From NCBI RefSeq assembly GCF_030813635.1, contig NZ_JAUSUM010000004.1:204851-268850 (forward strand): a stretch of DNA of 64,000 bases. The letters run 5' to 3'. Below, in pieces: positions 32,864 through 42,011 of this stretch. Position numbers and translations under genes: made by a program. The first letter of the stretch is position 1. The number at the start of each line of letters is the position of its first letter. The notes under the pieces are model-generated. The model saw nothing but the letters and a program-made list of their open reading frames with translations, had not been told where the DNA came from and ran no database searches. The stretch is from Salibacterium salarium. Lineage in GTDB: Bacteria; Bacillota; Bacilli; Bacillales; Marinococcaceae.

Positions 32864-34756
32864 ATGGCTGTCATGATCCCTGAATCGATTCAGAATATGG
32901 CAACGACAGGCGAAAGAATCCTTTTTCAAACATTAAAAAAGCATTTAGATGATGACTATATCGTATATTATGAACCAAAAATTAAGGAGTTCCGGGCAGA
33001 CTTTGTCATTATTGGGCCTTATCTTGGGTTGCTTGTGCTCGAAGTGAAAGACTATACAGTGAACAGTCTACACAGCCTTAATCATGATCAGTGGCTGATT
33101 CATACTACCTCAGATGGTCTACAGACGGTGAAATCGCCCCTTAAACAGGCGATGGATTATATGTATACGATTCAAAATGTTTTAAAAAAAGACACGAATT
33201 TAATAAATCATGACGGAAAATACAAGTTTAAGTTAAAGTTTCCTTGTGGATATGGAACGGTATTCACTCGTCTTTCTCAAGAACAATGCATTACACACAA
33301 TTTATATGATGTGATTGATCCAATGTTTCTATTGACGAGAGAAGAGATTGATTCCGAGAAAGATAGATTTTCTGAAGAAAATCTTATAGAAAAGTTGTTA
33401 AGTATGTTTAAAGTTCCGTTTCGTTTGAAAGAACCGTTAACACATAATGAGATCAATGCTATCCGTTATCATCTATTCCCAGAAGTCAGAGTCGGTGGAC
33501 ACTATAAGCAAACGACGCCTTACCGCGATCAGTTGCTATTGTCCTTGCATGATTTGCAAACGATGGATTTACATCAAGAGAAGTTGGCTAAACAGATTGG
33601 TGATAAAAATCGCTTGATTCGTGGTGTAGCTGGAAGTGGGAAAACGTTAATTTTAGCAAGTCGTGTACGTATTATGAAGCAAGAACACCCGGATTGGAGA
33701 GTTTTAGTTCTAAGTTATAATATATCACTTTCTCGTTCTATATACTCCATGATTCGTGCCAAAATGGAGATGCCGGTTGATTTATTTGATGCAGCAGAGG
33801 AACATCGTGATTCGATGAAAGGAATTACTGTTCGCAATTTTCATGAGTGGTTAAAAAAAGATCTGAGAATATCGGAACAAAGTATCCCAGACTATCTCGA
33901 AAAGTTAGAAAAAGGGGAAGCTATTTTACCTACATATGATGCTGTATTAATAGATGAAGGGCAAGATTTTGAACCGGAATGGCTTCGGCTTGTTAGTTTC
34001 TTATTAAATCCAGAAACATATTCTATGCTGCTTGTTGAAGATCGGGCACAGACGATTTATCCAAGAAAAAGATCGTATAGGCAGGATACCGGACTCGACT
34101 TTCGAGGGCGTTCGAAAGTGTTGCAAATTAATTATCGCAATACTGCCGAAATCATTACGTTTGCCTGGAATTTTTTTCAGAAGCATTCTGGAACAGAAGG
34201 GGTGACTACCGGAGAAATAGAAGGCCAAGAGATTATCCCTCCGAGAAGCACACGTCGTAAAGGACCAGAACCAGCCATTGTTCAATCATCAGATTGGAAA
34301 GAAGAAATGAAGAAGGTTGTCCAAACGATGAAAAAACTTCATCAACACCATCACGTTCCGTTTGAAGAAATGGTTATTCTTTATCGCGCTAATTCGTACA
34401 AAAGAATTGTTTCTTCTATTGCATTTGAATTAAACGAAGCAGACATTCCTTTTCAGTGGATAACAGAAAATGCGGAAAGCAAACGCTCGTATGAAAAAGA
34501 AGATGGAAAAGCGAAAATTTCAACTATCGATAGCAGTAAAGGTCTTGATTTTCAAGCTGTGTTTATCGTGAATATAGACAACATGCCATTTGCACTCGAA
34601 GAAGATAAAACGCGTGAAGCAGCTTTGCTTTATATTGGTATGACCCGTGCTATTGAATATTTAATGATTTCTTATTCTGATGAATCCGAATATACGAAGT
34701 ATTTTGATGAAGTCGTAGAACAGCGTCAGAGAATTCAGTCACAGTCGAAGCTGTAG
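32864..34756 (+). CDS. NERD nuclease domain fused to UvrD-like SF1 helicase
   Basis: 630 residues. The N-terminal NERD domain (about 13-120) keeps a nuclease-like set: E17 in TTGERIL, D46 in ADFVIIG and E60-V-K62 in VLEVKDY. A superfamily 1 helicase follows: Walker A GVAGSGKT (254-261), motif II IDEGQDFEPEW, motif IV-VI region STIDSSKGLDFQAVFIV and YIGMTRAIEYL. Such proteins are thought to act in DNA repair or in defence, but few have been tested. The gene stands alone, flanked by a MetE-like gene and a repeat array, so context gives no pathway. AAAGGGGTGG precedes the ATG. Confidence 0.85.
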   Translation: MAVMIPESIQNMATTGERILFQTLKKHLDDDYIVYYEPKIKEFRADFVIIGPYLGLLVLEVKDYTVNSLHSLNHDQWLIHTTSDGLQTVKSPLKQAMDYMYTIQNVLKKDTNLINHDGKYKFKLKFPCGYGTVFTRLSQEQCITHNLYDVIDPMFLLTREEIDSEKDRFSEENLIEKLLSMFKVPFRLKEPLTHNEINAIRYHLFPEVRVGGHYKQTTPYRDQLLLSLHDLQTMDLHQEKLAKQIGDKNRLIRGVAGSGKTLILASRVRIMKQEHPDWRVLVLSYNISLSRSIYSMIRAKMEMPVDLFDAAEEHRDSMKGITVRNFHEWLKKDLRISEQSIPDYLEKLEKGEAILPTYDAVLIDEGQDFEPEWLRLVSFLLNPETYSMLLVEDRAQTIYPRKRSYRQDTGLDFRGRSKVLQINYRNTAEIITFAWNFFQKHSGTEGVTTGEIEGQEIIPPRSTRRKGPEPAIVQSSDWKEEMKKVVQTMKKLHQHHHVPFEEMVILYRANSYKRIVSSIAFELNEADIPFQWITENAESKRSYEKEDGKAKISTIDSSKGLDFQAVFIVNIDNMPFALEEDKTREAALLYIGMTRAIEYLMISYSDESEYTKYFDEVVEQRQRIQSQSKL

Positions 34757-34766
34757 TTTAGAAGTT

Positions 34767-34845
34767 AATTCGCCGATTAATTTAGATTTTCGCCGGTATT
34801 TCTTATTTTTCGCCGATTCACATCAAAATTCCGCCGATATATCAA
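34767..34845. repeat. Four-unit degenerate array with 20-bp period
   Basis: The heptamer CGCCGAT (once CGCCGGT) recurs at 34771, 34791, 34811 and 34832, each preceded by TT or C and separated by A/T-rich sequence. The unit is about 20 bases (read leftward: ATCGGCG then A/T-rich). Spacing of 20, 20 and 21 rules out a coding repeat on this scale. It follows the stop codon of the NERD-helicase gene. Confidence 0.8.
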
Positions 34846-34896
34846 ACGAAAGCGCTAATTTAATATTAAAAACCGCCATTTGTTGCACTTACATGT

Positions 34897-34930
34897 AAAT
34901 GCTGCCCTCTTTTTAACAGGAGGGCAGCGT
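34897..34930. terminator. Terminator between converging genes
   Basis: GCTGCCCTC and GAGGGCAGC form a perfect 9-bp stem between the NERD-helicase and the leftward DJ-1 gene. Confidence 0.65.
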
Positions 34931-34939
34931 TAGCTTTAT

Positions 34940-35593
34940 TTATTTCAAGGCTTGTACTACTTTTTCAGCAGTGCTTTTACTGGATTGTGGATTTTGACCG
35001 GTAACGAGATTGCCGTCAGTGATAGAGAAATCACTCCAGCTATCACCGTGTTCAATGTTAGCACCTTTTTCCCGAAGTTTAGATTCAAGCATAAACGGCA
35101 TATGTTGATCTAGCTGCATTTCAATTTCTTCTTTATCGGTAAAGGTCGAAATCGTTTTTCCTTCCACGATAGGTGTACCATTGGCGTACGTTGCGTTAAC
35201 TAAGCCGGCTGGTCCGTGACAAACTGCACTAATGACTTTACTGTTTTCCGCAAAATGCTCGAGAACATGTTGTAATGTACTATTATCAGGGAAGTCAAAC
35301 ATTGTACCATGTCCGCCAGGTAAGAAGATGGCATCAAAGCCTTCTGTATCATCTTTCTTTAGAGCAACGGTATGCTTCAATTCTTCTTCTGCTTCTTTCC
35401 ATTCTGGATGATCTTCCACGCTGTTAGGATCGAGTGGAACTTCACCACCTTCAATACTTGTTACTTTTACATCAAAGCCATTTTCTTTAAATACATTGTA
35501 TGGTACTGCGAATTCTTCAAGCCAAAGCCCGGTTTTGTGATCTTCTGAAATAGTAGTATGATTTGTTACGACCATGAGAACTTTTTTAGCCAT
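34940..35593 (-). CDS. DJ-1/PfpI (Hsp31-like) class I glutamine amidotransferase-like protein
   Basis: 217 residues. The nucleophile elbow AVCHGPAGL places C125 with its usual neighbour His126, and LPGGHGTMFDFPD is the family loop. An acidic residue in LWLEEFAVPY supports the Cys. This set matches the Hsp31-like branch, whose members show glyoxalase III, deglycase or holding-chaperone activity. It is cytoplasmic with no signal peptide. AAGGAGGT lies before the ATG. It stands alone; stress induction is likely for the family but no operator was recognised. Confidence 0.88.
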   Translation of the reverse strand: MAKKVLMVVTNHTTISEDHKTGLWLEEFAVPYNVFKENGFDVKVTSIEGGEVPLDPNSVEDHPEWKEAEEELKHTVALKKDDTEGFDAIFLPGGHGTMFDFPDNSTLQHVLEHFAENSKVISAVCHGPAGLVNATYANGTPIVEGKTISTFTDKEEIEMQLDQHMPFMLESKLREKGANIEHGDSWSDFSITDGNLVTGQNPQSSKSTAEKVVQALK

Positions 35594-35746
35594 TATGAAT
35601 ACCTCCTTTAATGAGTTACTGCTCTATCATAATATGATAATCAACTTCCTGTAAAAAATACTGCTCAACGGTGTACGGTGAACAAGTCCGGAAATGGTAC
35701 AAGTGAAATAAATATCCGAAGTAAGTTTTGAAAAGAGAGGATGGTA

Positions 35747-36865
35747 ATGATGAATGTATGGATTATAGTGGTTGTTTTACTTTTACTTATACCAACAATA
35801 TTTGGCATATTAGCAAAAATAATAAAATTAATGGAGGACAAGAAAAACGAACAGGATGTCTTGAAGTTTATCAAGAATAATCCAGAAAAAGCATCCATCT
35901 TTGCAATCTATAATGATTACCCTTTGTTGGAATATCAAGCAGACAAAAAAATGCCTTTAGCAAGCACCTTGAAAATAATTATAGCTATTGAATTTGCAAG
36001 ACAAGCAGATATAAAAGCAATAGACATTAAAGAGTTAGTACCTTTGAATGAATTGGATAAGTACTTTATCAAAAACTCTGATGGTGGAGCACATTTGAAT
36101 TGGGTTGAGTCCTTAAGAAATAACAACCAAATCAATCAAGGTCAGGTTTCACTCTTTCAAGTGGCAAAAGGTATGATTGAATTCAGTTCAAATGCAAATA
36201 TGGAATTTCTAATAAATAAATTAGGACTAGAAAAAATAAATCAAGTTCTTAAAATATTAACCTTGGAACGGCATGATCCGTTATTTCCAATATCATCTGC
36301 TAACCTTATTTGTACGTATATTCAATTAAAAAATGGTATGACATTTAAGGAAGCGTTAAAGGAAATAAAAGGGATGACCTACGAAAAATATGCAAATAAA
36401 GCTATCGAGATCAACCAGATATTAAAAGATGACAAAGAAATGGCTTTAATTAATCAGCTAAATACAAAAGATATATATAATAATCGCTTTCAAGTTATTG
36501 CATCTCAAAAACAACCAACATCTACTACGAAGGAATATGCAAACCTTATGCAGGCGATTAGAAAAAGAAAGTTTTTAACAAGCAATGCACAAGATATTTT
36601 ACAAGAAATTATGAACATTATTCCCAATGAAGGTTCTAGCTTAATTGATTTAGGTTTAAAAGGTGGATCATCAATATCTATTCTAACAACAGCATTTTAC
36701 TCAAAAGATGAAGACGGGAACACGATGGATATGGCAATTTTTATTCACGATCCTTCCCGTATGGATCTTCTATGGATTCAAAATAAGTTTAATTTATTTA
36801 TTGGGAAATTTGCAACGGACAAACGTTTTCGAGAAGAAGTAGTCAGAACGCTTGATGTTGAATAG
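35747..36865 (+). CDS. Membrane-anchored serine hydrolase with class A beta-lactamase-like fold
   Basis: 372 residues with an N-terminal membrane anchor (VWIIVVVLLLLIPTIFGIL) and an extracytoplasmic domain. The penicillin-recognising motifs are all represented: S73-x-x-K76 (STLK), SSNAN near 150 in the SxN place, and KGGS near 305 in the KTG place. A clear class A Glu166 (ExxxN) was not identified, so it may be a penicillin-binding-like carboxypeptidase or esterase rather than a true beta-lactamase. The coding sequence is rich in A/T and in Asn/Ile/Lys, unlike the flanking genes, hinting at transfer. The start was chosen by the AGAGG spacing. Confidence 0.75.
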   Translation: MMNVWIIVVVLLLLIPTIFGILAKIIKLMEDKKNEQDVLKFIKNNPEKASIFAIYNDYPLLEYQADKKMPLASTLKIIIAIEFARQADIKAIDIKELVPLNELDKYFIKNSDGGAHLNWVESLRNNNQINQGQVSLFQVAKGMIEFSSNANMEFLINKLGLEKINQVLKILTLERHDPLFPISSANLICTYIQLKNGMTFKEALKEIKGMTYEKYANKAIEINQILKDDKEMALINQLNTKDIYNNRFQVIASQKQPTSTTKEYANLMQAIRKRKFLTSNAQDILQEIMNIIPNEGSSLIDLGLKGGSSISILTTAFYSKDEDGNTMDMAIFIHDPSRMDLLWIQNKFNLFIGKFATDKRFREEVVRTLDVE

Positions 36866-36923
36866 AGAAGCCTTCATCCGTAAGAAAAAGGGGCTAAAAA
36901 CTTATAGAAAGGTAAATGAACCG

Positions 36924-37406
36924 ATGAAAATAGTCGTTTTATCGGATACTCATATTCGATACAAAAAACATGAGCTTCCGGAAAGAGTCATACAAGAATT
37001 ACAATCAGCAGACCATATTATTCATGCTGGAGATTGGCAGATACCAGCTGTTTATCATACGTTGCAACAATATGGGGATGTGACAGGTGTATATGGAAAT
37101 GTGGATGGAGAAGAGATAATGCGTCTTGTTCCAGAAAAAAGGGTGATTGAAAAGAATGGATGGAAAATTGGGATTGTACATGGACATGGAGACAAAAAAA
37201 CAACGGAAAAGCGGGCACAAGAAGCTTTTGATGAACATCTTGATATTATTGTTTTCGGCCATTCACATATTCCACTCATCCGGTACGCCGGGAAAACGAT
37301 GTTGTTTAATCCCGGTTCTCTTTTGTATAAGCGGAAACTTCCATATTGTTCCTTCGGGATTATAACATTAGAAGAAAAACCTCATGTCGAACATGTTTTT
37401 TTATAA
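36924..37406 (+). CDS. YfcE/MJ0936-type metallophosphoesterase
   Basis: 160 residues with the complete metal-binding series: DTH near the start, HAGDW, GNVDGE, VHGHGD and FGHSHIP. This is the compact phosphodiesterase family that includes E. coli YfcE and YsnB of B. subtilis. The natural substrate is unknown. The ATG at 36924 (MKIVVLSDTH) matches the family's start; the frame is open further upstream to 36852, overlapping the preceding gene, but those residues are basic and unlike the family. It follows the serine hydrolase by 58 bases. Confidence 0.88.
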   Translation: MKIVVLSDTHIRYKKHELPERVIQELQSADHIIHAGDWQIPAVYHTLQQYGDVTGVYGNVDGEEIMRLVPEKRVIEKNGWKIGIVHGHGDKKTTEKRAQEAFDEHLDIIVFGHSHIPLIRYAGKTMLFNPGSLLYKRKLPYCSFGIITLEEKPHVEHVFL

Positions 37407-37409
37407 AGA

Positions 37410-37456
37410 AAAAAGCTGACCGATAAGTGTTTGTCATCACTTCAGGTCAGCTTTTC
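37410..37456. terminator. Bidirectional terminator
   Basis: AAAAAGCTGACC pairs with GGTCAGCTTTT around a longer loop. It lies between the rightward phosphoesterase gene and the leftward lipoprotein gene. Confidence 0.75.
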
Positions 37457-37553
37457 CTTTGATGTTTGTAACGTCCAAGTGCTCTGGATTTCTTCCCGTT
37501 GTGGGAATCCCTGTACGTCGGAATTAGACCTGCCGACGTCATTCAAGGAGGGG

Positions 37554-38327
37554 TTATAATTTGTCCTCTATTAAATTCTCATCAATGAAATCGAGTAATG
37601 CGTCTTCTCCTTCCAATTCCAACTCTATATCTTCTTCTTCGTTAAGTCTTTGTAATTGAACACACGCTAGAGCTTCATAGTGATACACTTCTAACAAATT
37701 ATTTTCAAGTTCATTCATACTCTCGGTGTCAAAATTACCATCGTGAATGTCATCAATTTCTGATTCCAACGGCTCAATGGTATCAATAGCTTTTTCGTAA
37801 GCTTTAATCATTTGCTGTCGGGCATAATCCATTTCATTTGTTTCTAATTCCACTCGTTTTAAGTCCATTAACATGTCAGGAACATTATTCATAAACCTTT
37901 TATAATGATAACCAACCGTAACTTCTTGTTGGACAGATGTTAAAACGCTACTAACGTAACCGCGATAATCTTGCTTTGTATCGGAGATGAGAAGTGGTTG
38001 AAATTTCTCTAAATCGCTGTTTATTTCATCGTTAGAGGATTCAACCTCTAATCCAACGTCTGCCCATACTTCTTCGTATTCATAAGGCTCGTATTCTTCT
38101 TCTTCCTCTTCTTCTGTATCTTGTTCTTCTTCGGAAGAAGCATCTGCTAAATTAGATCCATTATCTTCTGACTCTGATTCTTCTGATTCTTCTTCATTTT
38201 CTTCTTCTTGTGTTTCAGAATCTGTTTTAGCGTCGTCGGCTGCTTCTGTATTCTCATCGTCGGAGCTGCAGGCCGCCATTAGTGCGATGATAAATGTTAA
38301 AGTAAGTAGTAATGCAGTTTTTTTCAT
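37554..38327 (-). CDS. Acidic lipoprotein of unknown function
   Basis: 257 residues. The signal peptide ends with the lipobox MAAC (Cys20), giving a membrane-anchored lipoprotein. A long Glu/Asp/Ser linker (about 22-80, including runs of Glu) leads to a helical domain with no known motif: LEKFQPLLISDTKQDYRGYV, and later YHYKRFMNNVPDML and ARQQMIKAYEKAID. The helical part looks like a four-helix bundle. Strong acidity is typical of exported proteins in salt-tolerant Bacillaceae. GGGAGG stands before the ATG. The 297 bases to the right (38328-38624) are very A/T-rich with no gene. Confidence 0.75.
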   Translation of the reverse strand: MKKTALLLTLTFIIALMAACSSDDENTEAADDAKTDSETQEEENEEESEESESEDNGSNLADASSEEEQDTEEEEEEEYEPYEYEEVWADVGLEVESSNDEINSDLEKFQPLLISDTKQDYRGYVSSVLTSVQQEVTVGYHYKRFMNNVPDMLMDLKRVELETNEMDYARQQMIKAYEKAIDTIEPLESEIDDIHDGNFDTESMNELENNLLEVYHYEALACVQLQRLNEEEDIELELEGEDALLDFIDENLIEDKL

Positions 38328-38627
38328 AGAAACCTCCCACTATATTGATGATTTTTTAAAATTTGATATTATAAGGATTAAATTTCCACACGACAATAAG
38401 AATACTTAAAAAAATAAAGAGATAAAAGAGAATGAGTAAAAAATAGGTAAAAAGATTTTTATTTTTAGGTCTTAATTACTACATTAACTAGAAAATACAT
38501 TATTCCTTTCATTTAATATGCTTCCTTTTAGATAAATAAAATTTACTATTATATATAAAGGGAAAGGAGATGAAGAGAAGCGTGCAGAAATGGTAGAATA
38601 AAAATAAAGTCATAAAGGAGAGTCATG

Positions 38628-39599
38628 ATGGCCATAAGAGTAGGAATGATGGGTACCGGGAATTTCAGTAAAAAACATGCCGATATTCTAACAGAAATGC
38701 GAGATGTGCAAGTAGCTGCTTTTTACGGGACAAGCAAAGAGAAAGCTGATAACATGGCGAAACAATTTGACAATGCGAAAGGGTATGAAGATTTAACCGA
38801 GATGTTAGACAATGAGCATCTGGATGCAGCATATATTTGTGTGCCGCCTATGTCACATGGGGCGATTGAAAAAGAATTAATCGATAGAGATATTCCGTTT
38901 TTTATAGAAAAACCGCTGAGCAATGAGGCAGATATGCCCGCAGAATTTGCTGAGCAGATTGAAGAAAAATCTCTAATTACTTCGGTTGGCTACCATTTTC
39001 GCTATAAACAGAATACGCAAACCATGAAAAACTTTTTGGAAGAGCTTGAAGTAGGGATGGTTACTGGTCGATGGATGAGCGGATTGCCTCAAACGACATG
39101 GTGGAAAGACCAAGATAAGTCAGGCGGGCAATTTAATGAACAAACGATTCACATTGTTGATTTACTCCGTTACACGGTTGGTGAAATAAAAGAAGTCCAT
39201 GCTGTGTTTGCGAACACTCTGCTTCACAAGAAGGAAGAAGATTTTACGATAGCGGATGTCGGAACAGTTACGCTCACACTAGAAAATGGTGTGATTGCAA
39301 GCATAACGAATACGTGTGTATTACCTCCTCATGTTCACGATATAGGGATTACATTTTACACAGACGATGGTATCCTCAGTTGGCAGCCAGATCGTGTAGA
39401 ACATGACAGCGGCACGATATTAGAAGAATATAATGATAGAGATGATCCATATGAAAAAGAAAATGAGAACTTTATTCATGCGGTAAAAACGGGTGATACT
39501 TCTGAAATTTTATCTGATTACAGCGATGCTCTGAAAACGCAAAAAGTCACAGCTGCAGCGCTTGAATCAGCGAAAACAGGACGTGCTGTGAAACTATAA
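38628..39599 (+). CDS. Gfo/Idh/MocA-family oxidoreductase
   Basis: 323 residues. An N-terminal Rossmann domain (VGMMGTGNFSKKHADIL) is followed by the family's catalytic-region EKP motif (FFIEKPLS) and the substrate-domain His in NEQTIHIVDLLRYTVG. Enzymes of this family oxidise or reduce sugars, inositols or related compounds with NAD(P). There is no sugar operon next to it, so the substrate is unknown. Two adjacent ATGs (38625, 38628) follow AAAGGAG; the second has the better spacing. A 400-bp intergenic repeat follows directly. Confidence 0.85.
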   Translation: MAIRVGMMGTGNFSKKHADILTEMRDVQVAAFYGTSKEKADNMAKQFDNAKGYEDLTEMLDNEHLDAAYICVPPMSHGAIEKELIDRDIPFFIEKPLSNEADMPAEFAEQIEEKSLITSVGYHFRYKQNTQTMKNFLEELEVGMVTGRWMSGLPQTTWWKDQDKSGGQFNEQTIHIVDLLRYTVGEIKEVHAVFANTLLHKKEEDFTIADVGTVTLTLENGVIASITNTCVLPPHVHDIGITFYTDDGILSWQPDRVEHDSGTILEEYNDRDDPYEKENENFIHAVKTGDTSEILSDYSDALKTQKVTAAALESAKTGRAVKL

Positions 39600-39651
39600 T
39601 GCTTCTTGTTCATCATCGCTGCACCATTTGCGGCAAATAATAAATATTTAA

Positions 39652-40052
39652 AGAGGTTGGGACAAAAGAAAAATATGCGGTAGTAAACACGAATGTCTTG
39701 CGCTGGTCAAGAGCTGCATATTAGCGGAGCCAAAATGCTTCGACTCCTGCGGGAAAAGCACGAAGGAACTTCTACTAAAACCGCACACGTCCTGTGTGCA
39801 ACGTAGAAGCCACCGCATCCTGCGGAAGTGAGACCCCGCAGGCAGGGGTTTTCTGCCGAGGGCCCGTCAGATCGGCGTTGGCACAGGACGTGCCGCTTTT
39901 AGCCGATCTTTCTCTTTTCGAGCCGTGCCCGCGGCAAAGGAGACACGGTGATCCGCAGGGAGCCGATGTCGCTCTTGTGCTCTGGAGTGAAAGCGAAGTA
40001 TTTTGGCGCAGCGATTTTTCTATCTTATAAAGGTTTAGTCCCAGCCCCTTTT
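39652..40052. repeat. 400-bp intergenic repeat element with imperfect inverted ends
   Basis: The left end GAGGTTGGGACAAAA (39653-39667) and the complement of the right end GGGGCTGGGACTAAA (40033-40047) form terminal inverted repeats. The interior is G/C-rich, unlike its surroundings, and full of short palindromic pieces (CTTCGACTCCTGCGGGAA, ACGTCCTGTGTGC, CCGCATCCTGCGG). No transposase or convincing gene is inside; two short rightward frames (39794-40157) are not believed. This kind of element is scattered between genes in Bacillaceae; it is not an IS element by itself. Confidence 0.75.
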
Positions 40053-40262
40053 CTTAAGACAAAAAAGGAGAACCCTCGTGGGACAAAAACGAGCCATTTA
40101 TTCGTAGCGGGTCTTGGAGGGAGGCTCTACTTGAACACGAATAATAAAGTCATTTAAATGATAAAATAGTTGTTTAAAAACTTCCCTTCTATTCAAGAAG
40201 CGGGCCATATTGTAGCATAAGAATGGCAAGATAATTTACTATCTTGAAAGGAAGGGTTTTTG

Positions 40263-40712
40263 ATGTCAATAAAATATGCTCATACAAATATAGTTGCAAA
40301 TGACTGGCGCAAATTATCTGATTTTTATATTAAGGTTTTTAACTGTAAGCCTGTATTGCCTGAAAGAGATCTCTCAGGCAAATGGCTAGATAGGCTTACT
40401 AATATAGATAATGTTAATATTAAAGGCATCCATTTAACTTTACCTGGGTTTGATGAAGGGCCGACTTTAGAGATTTTTCAATATTATCCTGAAAATCTTG
40501 ATAATCAGCAATCAAATATTAGTTCTAAAGGTTTCGGACATATTGCATTTGTAGTGGATAACGTTGAAGAGGTTTTGAATAAGGTAATTGAACATGGTGG
40601 ACAAAAATATGGAAGTTTAGAAGAAAGAGAGTATGAGTCTGTGGGAATATTAACAGTAGTCTATGCAGAGGATCCCGAAGGAAATATTATAGAGATTCAG
40701 AACTGGAAATAA
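40263..40712 (+). CDS. VOC-family protein (glyoxalase/bleomycin-resistance fold)
   Basis: 149 residues built as two beta-alpha-beta-beta-beta units. The first starts YAHTNIVANDWRKLSDFYIKVF with a metal-binding-like His. The second has GFGHIAFVVDNVEEVLNKVIEHG and ends YAEDPEGNIIEIQNW, the usual VOC ending with a Glu ligand. Activities in the family range from lactoylglutathione lyase and ring-cleaving dioxygenase to thiol transferases; the substrate cannot be read here. GAAAGGAAGGG precedes the ATG. The gene is A/T-rich and stands alone between a repeat element and a converging methyltransferase gene. Confidence 0.82.
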   Translation: MSIKYAHTNIVANDWRKLSDFYIKVFNCKPVLPERDLSGKWLDRLTNIDNVNIKGIHLTLPGFDEGPTLEIFQYYPENLDNQQSNISSKGFGHIAFVVDNVEEVLNKVIEHGGQKYGSLEEREYESVGILTVVYAEDPEGNIIEIQNWK

Positions 40713-40833
40713 CATAAAATTACTTTCGGAAAATCAGGAAAAAAGTTAGACCATAGTTATGCAATCGGGCGCTATTGTGGAAAAAGACTTAACTTTTAAC
40801 GCGTTTAGTCAGCGCCCTCTAGTATTAACATTC

Positions 40834-41583
40834 TCATTTTTTTGCTATTATAATGAACCTTTTAGAATTTGTCATAATTCCTTTTTCCGTTTTATTCTTT
40901 TCAATAAACCCATTTAATATTTCAAAATCCTTCTTATCTTGACCAAAATTTGGAATTGTCGGTGTGTGTTTAAGTAAAAATAGAAGGTCCTCAGGTCTCT
41001 GATAGTAATCAACAGCATTATATTCGTAGGATTTAACCTCAGAAAATCCCGCGTTCCTAAGTTCACGAATATATTGTTCTTTTAACGTCCCATCACTCTG
41101 ATTAAAAGCTTGCCCTCGACCAAAAGCTTCTTTTACATTTAATTTATCTGCTTCACTTACTTGTTGGGTAAAAAAGTGCCCCTCATATTTTAACACCTTA
41201 AAAACTTCTTTTGAAGAAAAAGGGGCATGTCGACTTGAAATCACATCGAAAAAACCACTAGGAAATTGTATGTTTTCAGAAGACATTTGAAAAAAATTCA
41301 CATTTGAAACATTTGATTTTTTTAGATTTGATTGGGCTGTTTCAATCATTTCACTAGATAAATCAATTCCAATTAAAAGTAGTAACGAAGAGGAAATCTT
41401 TAATACACTTTCTCCCCCACCAGTGCCAAGATCCAAAAGTATATCTTTGTGATCACACTTTTTAATTACTTCTTTGTAGAAATCCCATGTAACTCCTTCA
41501 GAAATATACTTCAATGTACTAAAATCCCAACCGTTTATTTTTCCTACTTTATCATAAAAACTCTCATACTCTTGTTGATTCAC
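40834..41583 (-). CDS. Class I SAM-dependent methyltransferase
   Basis: 249 residues. Motif I LLDLGTGGGESVLKIS, the acidic GIDLSSEMIE loop, and FDVISSRHAPFSSKEVFKVL mark a class I Rossmann methyltransferase. Its small-molecule substrate is unknown; relatives are often called ubiquinone/menaquinone-type or antibiotic-modifying without proof. The GTG at 41583 is preferred because AAAGGTGG is placed correctly before it; a second GTG at 41595 overlaps that site. The gene is A/T-rich like the neighbouring VOC gene, which may indicate shared acquisition. A GGGCGCT/AGCGCCC pair at its 3' side may terminate it. Confidence 0.82.
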   Translation of the reverse strand: MNQQEYESFYDKVGKINGWDFSTLKYISEGVTWDFYKEVIKKCDHKDILLDLGTGGGESVLKISSSLLLLIGIDLSSEMIETAQSNLKKSNVSNVNFFQMSSENIQFPSGFFDVISSRHAPFSSKEVFKVLKYEGHFFTQQVSEADKLNVKEAFGRGQAFNQSDGTLKEQYIRELRNAGFSEVKSYEYNAVDYYQRPEDLLFLLKHTPTIPNFGQDKKDFEILNGFIEKNKTEKGIMTNSKRFIIIAKK

Positions 41584-41639
41584 GTTGTTTACCACCTTTC
41601 ATACATAAACCCAAGTTACTACGGAGAATTCATTTAAAA

Positions 41640-42011
41640 AGTATTCATAAAAAGGGAACACTTGCCCCTTGTAGGACGGTACGCAATTTTTCAGCCCGAA
41701 AACCTTCGAACAATACGGTTAATCATTCCATACCCCCGATTTGAAAGATTATGATGAGTATATCTGGTGAAGAACAAATTGTAAAATTAAAACAATAGAA
41801 TGTTTCACGATTGTATATGTTTCATCGCTAGCCCTCAGCAGGAGCGAAGACTCCTCGAGAGCAGACCTACGGAAACCATTCACCTGCTGCAGCGCAGGCC
41901 ATTGAGCCCCACCGAAAATAAAAAAGGAGAATTTTGGGTGAACTTCTCAAGATGCGTTATTTATTGTCATACATCACAACGTGTGACAATGCACAAGGCA
42001 AGAGACTGTGA
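41640..42011. other. Gene-free stretch with decayed repeat sequence
   Basis: No gene is supported. Bases about 41825-41925 carry pieces of the same G/C-rich repeat style as 12.3-12.5 kb and 60.5 kb (GAGCGAAGACTCCT, AGACCTACGG). At 41963-41969 and 41984-41990, ATTGTCA and TGACAAT form an inverted pair that could be an operator. A rightward frame over 41800-42108 is not believed. Confidence 0.5.

Noticed and set aside
34767-34845. CRISPR array
   Set aside because: Repeat units are about 20 bases in total with only a 7-base core, there are no constant-length unique spacers and no cas genes.
39794-40157. Two overlapping rightward reading frames of 70-80 codons
   Set aside because: They lie entirely inside the G/C-rich repeat element, lack ribosome sites and give low-complexity, Cys/Arg/Pro-rich products.
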